DNA of 64,000 nucleotides, taken from assembly GCF_017562075.2 (NCBI RefSeq), contig NC_054082.1, positions 27,218,208-27,282,207 on the forward strand, read 5' to 3'. The notes below the pieces were generated by a model. The model did no database searches. It saw only the letters and a program-made list of their open reading frames with translations, and was not told the origin of the DNA. Each line of letters opens with the position of its first letter. The stretch's first letter is position 1. The stretch is from Anopheles merus (taxonomy: Eukaryota; Arthropoda; Insecta; Diptera; Culicidae). The position numbers and the translations under genes were made by a program. Positions 38,701-50,700 of the stretch are shown piece after piece.

Positions 38701-41700
38701 GACACTGTGGCAAACATTCCTTGCGACTATGCTTCATCGTGAAAGCGACAACCGGTCGAACGACGAGAACGGCTGGTACACCAAATCGGATGCAAGAAAC
38801 AAACCAAACAAAAAACAACTAACAGAAAAATGGAACGATCTTTTTTTTTTGTTTTTTTGCTCCATCCTCCAACCTTTTCGTTTTATCCATTAAGCTGTGT
38901 TTTCTTTTGTTTTGCGTTTTCGCTCACTATTGTTAGCTTTTCATTATTGCCACCAGTGCAAACGGTACGCTCACGGATGCTTCCGGAATTTCGAACGGAC
39001 CAACGAACCGGTGACACTATTTTTGCCGCTGCCTCGGTACGTGCCTTCCGTCAGCCGGAAACGGCCTGTCCGGGATGGATATAGATGCTGTTCAGAATGA
39101 TTTGCCCGCAGAAAACACATCTTCTTCATCATCATAAACGCATCTTCTTCGCGCTAGAGCGAGCCACCTTCCGCCAGCTAGTGTGGCTGTACCGATCGCA
39201 TGTAATAAAGGCAACAGAAACAAACACTTATTCCCTTCCCAAGAAAACTTGCCAAAATGAACCATGTCAACGTATCGATCGAACCTGTCACTCTGTTGAG
39301 ACTGTGTGTCTCTTTGAAACTTTTTTGCGAAGTCGGGAATCTTGTGGTACATACATAGCAAAATTATATACACGAAAGATCGTGCACCTTACCTTAGCTT
39401 CGGTACATTCGAACGACAAGAATCGCACTATTCCTACCCAGGTAGACGGCCCATTTATGAGCAAACCGTTGCCACACAACAGCACCCATACGCTGGGCGG
39501 CAAACACGGGCAGGGCTGAAACGACAAGATGCTGCCACTTTTCATGTCATTGCTTCAAAGCGAAACATAGTTTGCACTCTAGCACGATTTGCTCTCACTT
39601 CACCCACGGGCGATGCATCCTGCTGTCGCTCCGTGCAGGACACCGTTGCACCCACATGGCCGTGTCCGTACATGCGAGCATAAATTCAAGCACTTAAAAA
39701 CTCGACCACTTTCTTGCGTTGCTCTATGGCATGTCGGCTTGGGTCCACTGTCCCGCCGCAAACCATGGCCCATCGTCGGGGAGTGAGAAGAATTCTGCTG
39801 CAATGATTAAACTTCAGCGGGCTCCATTATGGGAGTAATGGCTTTAATTAAATGTTTGAGTTTGAGAAGCGTACCGTGGTAAGTGTGCAATGTTTATTTT
39901 CTACGAGCTGCTGCAGCCGAAATTGTTTTAACGGTGTTTTGTTGTTTTTTTTTTGTTGTCATTGAATATTTGAAACATGTTTAAAATTAAATTTTATCAT
40001 TCTGCTTTCGTGGAGTCTTACTTTTTTGTACTTTTGTTTTGCTTCTTTGCATAACCGTCGATGGGGGGAATTAATGTTCTTGTAAGGTTTTCTAGGGTGT
40101 AATTTAAAATGGTTGGATTGTGTCCTTGTTTACTTCTTCACAAGGACTCAATTTGTTTTTATATCATTTATCTCTTGCTTAGGATGACGAATAGATAACG
40201 AGTTTAATTAAATGATTTTTTATTAAGATTTGTGTTAAATTTTACAAATTTATTTCAAGTTATTTGCTATAATCTACTGACTCAATAGTATTAAGGAGAG
40301 TACAAGCATATTTTAAAATATCATGTAGCATACTTTCAGGCGCTCCTCACGGCAGAGTGATTTTTTAGCTCATTTTTTTTTTATTTTTACATTCGTTTAA
40401 AAACTTCAGTAAGGCAATGCAAAACATTACAAAATCTTTATTTTCATGCAGCTATGCAAGTCTCAAAATATTCGCATTTTCTACTATTATGATTTTAAAT
40501 ATTTTGAGCGACAAACCCACTTTACGGCGGCATTCATCAGTGTGTAACCTTTCACTTATTTTGCATTCCATAATCTACCCACTTTATCAACAACAAACAA
40601 TCCAGCACAACAAAACACTCCCTAACGAGGTGCAGAAAAACAGGGCGTACGATCCATCTCCATAAGCTCTCGTTCAACAATTTATAACAACCCACATTTG
40701 TTTGTCAAAATTCAATCCCAACATTCTCCCAAGGAAAGGTTGATTTCCTCCCCTACCGATAGCTTTCCTTGCTGTGCTTCTTTGAAATTGTACCCAACGT
40801 CGATGCGCGGTTCCAGCTTCTTCGACAAAGAAACATAAACAATAAACATTGAACTCACCCGACAGCCCACCAACAGCAAATTGTTCGATGATGAAAGTGA
40901 AATAGATTTGGCAAATCACGATGATATTGCGAACAGCGCGTAGACTACCGGAATCCCGGTAGTAGCATAACCGCAAACACAGCCACACCGAGGAACGCAC
41001 CGAATCAGATCCGAATCAGTCGAGCATAAGGGAAAAACGGCCTCTTCCCGGTTGCACCTGTCCCGGGTGGTAACAGACAGCAGGAAATTACTTTTCCATG
41101 GGACACGTAATTATGCCGGAAAAAAGGAGTTCTTGCCAACCAGCCAAGACGGCGGAACCGGTGCAACGTGAGCAAACAAGAATAAACCAACCTGTACAAA
41201 TTATAAATCAATTGAATTGCAATCATTTAATGTTACAATCTGTAAGCAACGTTAAACCATATACCACGCTTCGCTCTGTAACTGCAAAATAGATGCTTTC
41301 TCGTGTGATACAGCAAAAACGACAGGTTGCGCGTGTCGTTCCATCTTCTACCACCGTATCATCATTTTCCGGAAACAAACTAAAATCCTTCCAGTGCGAT
41401 GACGGACTGGAAAAGAGCGCAGTTTGATCCTGCCTAGATACATCCGATCCCGAGGGTCGGGTTGGATGTTTGAGTTGTCCCAGATTTAATCCATTTTATA
41501 GTCGTTGCCTCTCCTGTGAGGTAAGAGCTCGTTACCGAAGGAATGAAACGACAAAGTTTTGCGTGTAGAAAATTTTACAAGAAAGTACGGATCTTCCGCT
41601 GTTTTCTGAAAAGACTTGGGATAGATTTGGGTTCACTTTTCTTATTTTGCTTACCGTGCTGTGCCACATCCCGGGCAGGAAAAGGATGATGTCGAAGACT

Positions 41701-44700
41701 ATGATGATGCTGGCGGTATGATCGCCCCGTCCGAAATGAAAGCTTTATCAGTTTTCTATTTTATTTCCTGCGCACAGCTGGGGTACATGGATTATTTTTT
41801 AAGTGTTTTTGAAGTGTTTCGAAGAAACACGCTCTGCTCTTTGATGGTAGAATGAACGCGCTAACCACAAAAAAGCCCTTCTAAAGAAAGGGAAAAGAGA
41901 ATTGTTTTCTAAATTGTAGGAAATTAGATACATCCTTTATTCTGCGCAAGCAATACAGTAAATCTGAAATGAAACTATTTCAAACACGAAGAACACACAT
42001 TTCATGTTGGTAGAATAAGGTCCTCTTGTTCTAGTAGCGCCCAGTTGTTGTCTAGAAAAAAAAACATTAATTTTAACACCAAACCCGATTCAGCTTTACA
42101 ACACTGGGAGTGTTTTTCTCCCATTCCTTTCTACATGGTCCATTTCTTTCCAGTCTCCTTCCAGGCCTTGAGGACGAGATATTTTCAGAAACCGTCGCAT
42201 AAATCATTTCCGTTATGACGCCTTCAGTGTATGTGTGCTTTTCTATTTACCGGCGGTATTTTTTGCCACTGTTTCGCAGATGATAAGCAAGGTCTTGTCA
42301 TAACTTAACCCTAGTCCTGTCCCTTTTTCCTTGGTACGTTATGCGTTTGGGTTTTTTTTTGTGTGTGTTTGTGTGGCTCGGGTTCCTTCTCCTTGGGGGC
42401 ACCGAAAACAATACCATCCCCGAAAACAAACACCACAAAACATTTGTGCCCGTGGTCTACGCAGTCGGTTTGTTTGTGTGCACACATTGTGTGTGAAAAT
42501 CCCTTTCCCCCAGCTCCGATTGCAAAACAACAGCAAAAGTTCAGCTTCCAGAAATACCTTTGATTCGTTGCATTATGGCATAATCTACGAAGCTCACCAA
42601 GAGGATACCGGGCGGTGGTGATGGTGGTTCAAATTTCCACGAACCGGCACGCTCAGTGATTGGAGAAGACAGAACTGTGACTAAAACACGGAGCCATATC
42701 ATCCATAACCCCCGTAGCCGTGCACACGTCATTTTGTGGCTTATGTAAGCCGGGAAATGGTCCCGGCAAGGACGAATGACGAACCCATTTCGCCTCGCTC
42801 GGTGGTGTACGATTACACCCTCACAGATAATAGATAACCGGCACGAACCAAAGCACATAGGGAAACAAATCCTTCCGGAAAGCTAGAAAAGGGTTTTCAA
42901 GGGGCGGGTTAGCCTGATCACAACTTATGGTTTTCAATGGAAGCGCCGCCCGTGAACCTGCTCGTGCACCACGACGGTGGTGATGACCGTTGGGTTGAAC
43001 GTTTATTAATTTAGCGCTTGAATTAGCAGCCGAGAAGCTTTGCGCTGACGGACTTTTGCTGCGTTGGTGTTTGGGTTTGGGGGAGTTAAAAATGGACCAG
43101 AAAGGAGTGCAAAGAAATTTCGAAAGCTTGGGTGTAAACAAAGGGATAACATAAATTTGGTAAATGATTATTTACGATGGAAGGGAGCGAATTTCCGAGC
43201 ACTGGGCGGGGAGCTTTCAATTTAAAGCTATTTTAAAGGGGGTGTCGACTTGCGGGAGCTTTGGTAAATGGTTTCTTTTTGTTGGGAAGCTATGGAACTG
43301 GTTGCACATTTCAAGTACATTTTACAATCCTGTGAGAGAGATTCGGGTTGCCGGTAAAATGCGTTTATATTTTGTTCACATAGTAGTGTTGGACATTTTA
43401 AATATGTTAAATTTAATGCACTATCACACATGAGATGACCATCCCAAACAATTTACTAATTTATTCCACAACACAACTTTGCTTCCCGCAAAAACCATTG
43501 CTAGCAAGAGCAGCTTGGTTCAGCTCTACACCAAACAACTTACCCGAAATATGCTTTATCTGAATATTCCCATAAGCAGACCAGTGCTTTTTTCCTACTA
43601 ACCAAATAGTTTACTGTGCCTGACTTTTTGGAGGGAAATTGCATTCATTTCTCCCAGGAAAGCAAACATTTGTGGTTTCAAAAAAGCACACCCAGTCCAG
43701 TGACCAGTGTTTGCCGGACTAAAACACTGCCCCTTTTTTTTACCCAAACAAACTTCAACGCATACACAGCAGGGGGTTTTCCCAAAACTATTATCCAAGT
43801 GGGTGCAGATAACGGGCATGAGCTACCGGGTTGAAAGCATGCAGCCGCGAGAGAAAACATGCATTGCAGGTGCATAGGATAGTTTGGAATAAACCTAGGG
43901 TAACAATATAGTCTCTCCCGCTTCTGTTTCAATTTGATACAGTCCCGTTTTATAATATTTCCTGAAAGCTTAAAAGCATTTCAACTTCCTAGCATCGCCA
44001 AAAACAATACACTAATGGTGTTAATCGTAGTAAAAACGAAACAAAACAATCCACCTAACCGTGCAACCAGACATACCGAGGCAATTTCACGCCGTGAAGC
44101 GTGAAAAAAATAACATGGCTGAAACTTTTCACGCCTAGATGTATGTACATAACTGTCATTCTGTGTGGTGCGATTGCGATTGTTCGATGAAGTGCCAAAT
44201 TTTTTACGCGCCCTTATATGGTGTGAACATATTCGCCATGAAACGGATTGTTTTTGTGTGGACTTGTCATCGAACAACATCGAATGTTATCGATTTTCAT
44301 TTCACTCATTTAATTTCATTTTATTTTAATTCAATATCTGTCATGAAGGCCAAATAGCGAATATTTAAAGCTAATTCTTAATATAAATAAAATTAAACTA
44401 ATATCTGATTCAACAACTAAAAAGATAACAGATAGATCACAGAGAGTTATTTGTAAACTTGGAAGAAGAAGAGAGAAAAGGGAATATAAGAAGAGAAATA
44501 AAAGAAATTAGAAGAAAGAAAACGGTTACGGAAAGAGTTAAGAGGGGAGTCAAAAGCAAAGAGAGAGTAAAAATGGTTAAACCACCTGAAGCAGGATAGA
44601 AGAGGAGCATTGTGTGTATGTATATACAATCGCGAGAGAATGACCACGAGGGTGAAGAGAAGGGAACATACAGCATGATGAACGAGAGTAGATCGGGAGA

Positions 44701-47700
44701 ATCAGTAAAAACAACTAGAATGGTAACCAATAAAACATGCTTGAGACACTTGGCGGCAGTAGCTTAAAGAATGAAGACCGAATAACTGCAACCGGGTTTC
44801 ATAAGGAGGCAGCACCAAGAAAACGACGGTAAAGGAAGGTTTCCAAATAACACTAGCATATTCAAGAATTGGTCACGCCATAGCATCGTAAAGATTTTTT
44901 TAAACAGCTGTGATATCCAACGATGGAGGTAAAACGTAAAAGAAACCTTTCACGGCGCGACGCCATTTGGCGGAATGTGTGGTTGCACGGTAGCGTGTGT
45001 CATAGTCAATGTTGTGCAAAGTTTTTTTCTCCCTTTTTTGAATTCCATGGGCAGTTCAAGCATAGTGCATTTCACCCAAACCTCTCCCCCCCCCACCTCC
45101 TTCCTGATAGAAACAAAGCTTTATATGTTATGTGTTCAAAAATAAACTGAAGCTTACACGCTTTGATGCCATGCAAGTGGATTTTACCGGAAGGTTTACA
45201 AAAATGCACCACGAATTGCACACAAAAAGTACAACAAAAGATAAAATCGTGCGTACGTTGCACTAAAAAGAATAAAAATGCATTACAAATTTTATAATAC
45301 TGAAAGCATAACAATTTGAAAGCCTCTGCAACGCTTTCATTTGTTGCTGCCTTCGGAGAATTATATCTTTAACACAGTTTCATAGAAATGAGAACTTTAT
45401 TTGGTGCAAAACTTCAAGGACCGGCGTTAGCTCACTGCCATCTAAATTACCCACTGGCACATTCCTTAACCCTGGCAAGGGAACAGCCGTCTGTGTGTGC
45501 AGCCCACGTGCTGCATTTTTTTTTTGTCCGAAAAATATGAAGCTTAATTGATGGGACAAAATTCGCGACCAGCGTGGCAGATTATCCATTACGCAGAAGC
45601 AAGTGTATGCGCGCTTTTTCCTCCCTCCCGAGGGGCGCATTCTTGTTCCAAAATCTTGTTTGCAAAACAACGTTTACGAAACATAATTTGTTTTTTTTTT
45701 TTATTGTTCCTATGTTTGCTTTTACAAATCACCCAGTTCTCCATCTTTCGAATGTTTGCCTTCCACTGAAAAAGCTTTTCGGCTACAAACAGCTATTAAA
45801 GCAACTACAAATAGCGCGACCCACTCGCCCACCCTGAACACAAGCTCCTGCGACACATTCCACAAGAACCCCACCACACCCCTCTCGTTCCCCCAATAGC
45901 CATCGCTTAGCGCAATTGCGCGAAAATCAATCGCCGTCGAACTCGCCCGTCCCCTTGGTTTGTTTGGAGCGGCATGTTTGTTCTAGCTTTTCGGTGTTTG
46001 CCAGCATCTTTCACCATTTGTGCGCATCGCTACTTAACGGTTTCTTATCGTACCCTACGCAAACGTCTTATCATCTTCTTCATTTTGGTTTGTTTGTTTT
46101 CTTGTTTGTACCTTGCAGTTGTCATCATGTGTGCCAGCCCGTCGACAATACGGGAAATTATGCTAGCGGCCGCCGAACTCAACATGGTCAACAGTGGCGA
46201 GTACGTGTTCTTCAACATTGAAATCTTTGGAAGGTACGTTAAGCAACGAAGGGAGGGGACGGTAAGGGGAAGAGGGAATCAATCTCACGGTTTTCCTATT
46301 TCAATTTGTTTGTTTGACAATGTAGTGGGAGAGGATTATCCCCTCATTCTAGCATAATGTTTGGGGGAGGCGAGCTTTCAATTGAAAGGAAAAGGAGCTT
46401 TTGGTGATCGGTTGGGTGATGCTTTATTAGATTTTCTCGCGGAAAGCAAACGAGTATCTTCTTCATGTGTAAATAATGCAACAATCCATCAATCGGAATG
46501 CCCAAATTGAAACCTTTTCGTTTTTATTGATCTATCAATTCCACCAGTCTGAATTTATACCAACAGTAAATATTATAATTTCAATTTAATCAAAATGTTC
46601 ATGCTGCTTTTAAAATATTCTCAATTTCATCCAGACCATCTTCTGGACTTCTGGATTTGCAATTCAGTTTCATTTTCCTATTATATCCTTCTCTATGAAT
46701 GTTCGCCTTGAAAATGAAATTTAAATATGTAAAAAAATGTTGAAATGATGCTAGTGCATACTATGAACTATGAGCGTAAAACAATGCCTCCAACCATGCT
46801 GCAAATCCCAGTCTCCAACCCCCTCCCCCTCCCCTCCCCACACACGTATCAAATTTTGCAACCAGTGCCGGTTTATCAAAATCTTTCCAGCATCGTTCCA
46901 ACTCAACTACTAGCTTCTCGCGCATACTTCAGGGACCTTAAATCCGGCCCAAGTAGACTACCGTTGTGTCTAACCATGCTCTTCGTATGCTGCTCCAGTT
47001 CCACTTGAAACCTTCTTCGCGAACAAAGATCCTCCACATCGACAGTCCCAAAGGCGGGCTCCCACCCCGCACTAGAGAGACACAGTGTATTAGGTTAAAC
47101 CGGAGCGACCGAGAAATTTCCATTTCATTTTCGTAATAACCCACCCACCCGGTTGTGTTGGTTGTCCTTTTTTTTTGTTTTATGCTTCCCACTGTTCCCT
47201 CACCAACTCTGCGTCCCCTTCATCGAACCGAAGATATGATGGGTCTTGTTTCGCATTCAAATTCATTCATCTTTTTCGCTCGTGTTTTATATCTCGTTCA
47301 TTTTTGCAACTCCCAATCGGCGACACTACCACCGTGTACCGTACACCCACAGCATGACGGCCACGAAGCAGCCACCCTGGTACGCCAAAAACGACACCGA
47401 CGAGCGCAACCAGAAGGCGAAGGAAGCGTTCACCGCCCTGCTACAGGTGGTTGCCCGCGAACCGGAGGACGAAGAGTATCGTCAGTTTTCCAAGGAGGTA
47501 AGTTCCCCTCTCTCCCCGTGCTCTGTTTTTTTTGCTGGCAGGTACTGTGGGTGGTTTTCCGCTTCCAAGTGGTCAAGGTTTCGACGGAGTGGGTTTATGT
47601 TGGGAAATGGGCGGGCAAAGTCTGTTTCAATTACCGCTCATCACACTGGGCATTACAACCACTGGGGAGGGGAAGCATGGAAAATGAGTTGACAAGTTGC

Positions 47701-50700
47701 AGTAGCAGAAAGTATGCCGGGAAGTGACCCCTTTAACACACCCATGAGCAGGGGAACGAGAACTGACCCTGTGCTGGCAGCATGGGGATTAAGGCTGGTA
47801 GGAAAAGTTTACGATGGAGCTTCGCAACGTGATAGAAACCCGCATTCAGCAGTTTGTCTGCTGGTTTGGTGGTCAAATGTTCTCTCTCTCTTTTTTTAAC
47901 TCTCTCTCTCTTTCTCTCTCTTGCTCTGAACCCTTTTTAAATCCCTCCTTCAATTGTGTCTCATCTCTTGGGGCAACCATGACAAATGTCAAGCAAATGT
48001 GAAGGAACAAGTTTAGTTGCCCGGGGAAATTGTCATGACGTACTTGATTTAATTTTATCTCCATCCCATATGCACGTCCAGGGAGGGATACGCCATGCTC
48101 CCTCCCCAGTGAGTCAGTGACGGTCCAGTTTTGCTGTCGTACTGAAAGTAATAACATTCTTTCTCTATTTTCATCTATTACGGCGGACTGGCTGTGGAAG
48201 AAAAAGTTGTCGAGTGAAGGGAGCCCCCTCCCAAAGCGAACGGGGAAATCCTGCCTTATTGGGCGATATCTTCTAGCCGTTGTCTTTTCGTACCCGTCGG
48301 AATTTGCCTAAGAATTTCCGTTCAGTGAAAGTTTTTTGAATGGGGTTTTGGTAATAAATTGTAAAACTATTCCAAGATGCGTTGCAAGACTCGTAAATCG
48401 ATTTTACGGTGGGAATTTTAATGCATAAAAGTTTACCCGGAACACTCACTCTCTGAATAGAAGCAGCTGAAGCGTTTCTTTTCCCAGTTCTGAGGGATGT
48501 ATTGGGTTTTGGGATTGTTTTTTTATGGGTTTCCGGTCCAAAAATTACGAATAAGTTTAAAATTCTCTAATATTCTGTTCAACTTATTAAACGCACATCC
48601 TCGCAGTACATCTTGGGTCCGTCGGGTTATAATCTAACGCAGCAAAATAGTTCCTTCAGCGCCTAAGCCGCGTCCCATCCGTATTAATCTTTTGTTAGCA
48701 CTGCGGCTTACAAAAAGTCCCTTTCGGCAGCTCCACTCCGAAAGCAATTACGGGTTTTAATCCACCGGCTGAAAGAAGAAAAAAGAAAGACTAAAGTTAA
48801 AATAAAACCCTCTTCCCCATTATAAAGGCGAGGCTCGCTTTGCTTTACCGAAGCTCCCCCGATTGTGAAGTGCACTGGGCGAGTGTCGTCGGTTCCTGTG
48901 TCGGCAACACTGCTGCGGTTCACACCACTTCACTAGTTCTCAGCATTTGCGCACCACACCGCACACCAGTTTGACCACTTTTCCGGTTTGCTTTCATTTA
49001 AAAAAAAAAATAAAATAAAAAACGAAGGAAAAATGTGGAACCGATTTCCACGCTGGTTAGAAAATCTCCCACCGATCCCGTGGAATGAAGCAGTTTAAAA
49101 TCCTATTTTCTTCGATTTTGCCACCGGTCCTTCGGTCTGCGTGCTGCAGGCGGGCGCACTCGGAAATCCCCGCCATATCCAATCCAATCGCTCTCGTGCG
49201 GTACGTGACGGGAATTGTAAGACCCAATCTGAGCCCTCCCTCCGTCACCCCTCGGTGTGAAGATGCACGTCCTCTTGTTAGAGCATGCTTCCAGTATGCT
49301 TGCCACGCGCGCGATCCGAGTGGGTTTGTCTTGGCTTAAATGAGATTATGTGTCCCTTTCTGCGCATTAGACGCGGTTTCAGATTCGATTTGCTTTGCAT
49401 TGGTTTTTTTATTTGACTTTCACATACACACCCACACTAATGCGTGGTCTTGTTTTAGGTGAAGGAACTGACCAAGACAAAGTACAACCACACGTACGCC
49501 GAGGATGAGCCCGTGTCAACGTTTGTGACGGCCTTCTACGATGCGGTACTGCTGTACGCGTACGCCCTCAACGACAGCATTGCGCAGCTCGGGGTGGAGC
49601 GTGCCCTCCGGCAGCCCATCAACGGTACGCACCTGGCCCAGCTGATGTGGGGCCGAAGCTTTAAGGGCATTACCGGCAACGTGACGATAGACTCGAACGG
49701 TGACCGTATATCGAATTATTCCCTACTCGATCTGAACCCCGAGACGGGACTGTTTGAGGTAAGTAAACGGCGGGGGGAATCGTCCGTGTCATTCCTTTCC
49801 GGTTGAGGGGGTTTTTCTACCGCAATATTCCTTGCATCTTCCTTTCAGGTCGTGGCGAACTATTACTACGGCGGTGGGTTGCAGTTTGTCGAGGGTAAAG
49901 CCATCCACTGGGCAGGCGATCGCACAAAGGCACCGCCAGACCGACCGACCTGCGGTTTCGATGGGTCCCTGTGTCCGGATAATTGTAAGCATTACTTCCA
50001 CATCCCCGTCCAGCGGATTCCTTCGACACAAAAACTTAACGATCCTCCGTTTGCTTGCCTTCATCCTCACACAGCACTGCCGGGCTATGCCATACTGTCG
50101 CTCGTGCTTGGGGTTTGTGTCGTCTGCATGGGCATCGCGTCCATCGTGGGCTATCGGCACTACAAGCTCGAGGCGGAGATTAACTCCATGACCTGGAAGG
50201 TGAACCCGAACGATGTGCTGTCGTGCAATCCGAGCCGCGGCCATCGGGGCAGCTTCCACTCGATGGTGAAGCGGGGCAGTCAAGCCGTAAGTAGCGCGCG
50301 TTAGAATGCACCCCCGGCAATCGGGAAACAACCAATCGATAGTCGCTTCCACTCCCTTGCAGACGATCTACTCCGAGGATCTTAACTCGCTGCCCGGCGA
50401 TCGGCAGATCTACATCCACTTCGGCTTCTACAAGGGCTGCAAGGTGGCGATCAAGAAGATCAACGTACAAAACCTCAGCCTCACCCGGTCGCTGATGCTG
50501 GAGTTCAAGCGCATGAAGGACATCCAGCACGACCATCTGGTGCGGTTCTACGGCGCCTGTCTTGATCTGCACCCGGAACCGTTCATTCTGACCGAGTACT
50601 GCCCGAAGGGTTCGCTGCAGGACATACTGGAGAACGAAACGATCAAGCTGGACTGGATGTTTAAGATCTCGCTGATGCACGACATCGTCAAGGGGATGGC

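Larger units (their letters stand above)
34158..46118 (+). other. Intron 2 of the guanylate cyclase gene (11,961 bp)
   Basis: This is the longest intron of the gene within the coding part. It holds a degenerate non-LTR retrotransposon piece on the minus strand (44440-44905), a short repeat shared with intron 10 (44112-44182), and a C-rich run near 45085-45098. The rest is AT-rich with no coding signal that I can support. Confidence 0.85.

Noticed and set aside
41440..41470. Hairpin CATCC..CCCGA/TCGGG..GGATG
   Set aside because: Short stem with mismatches and no neighbouring gene, so no specific role can be claimed.
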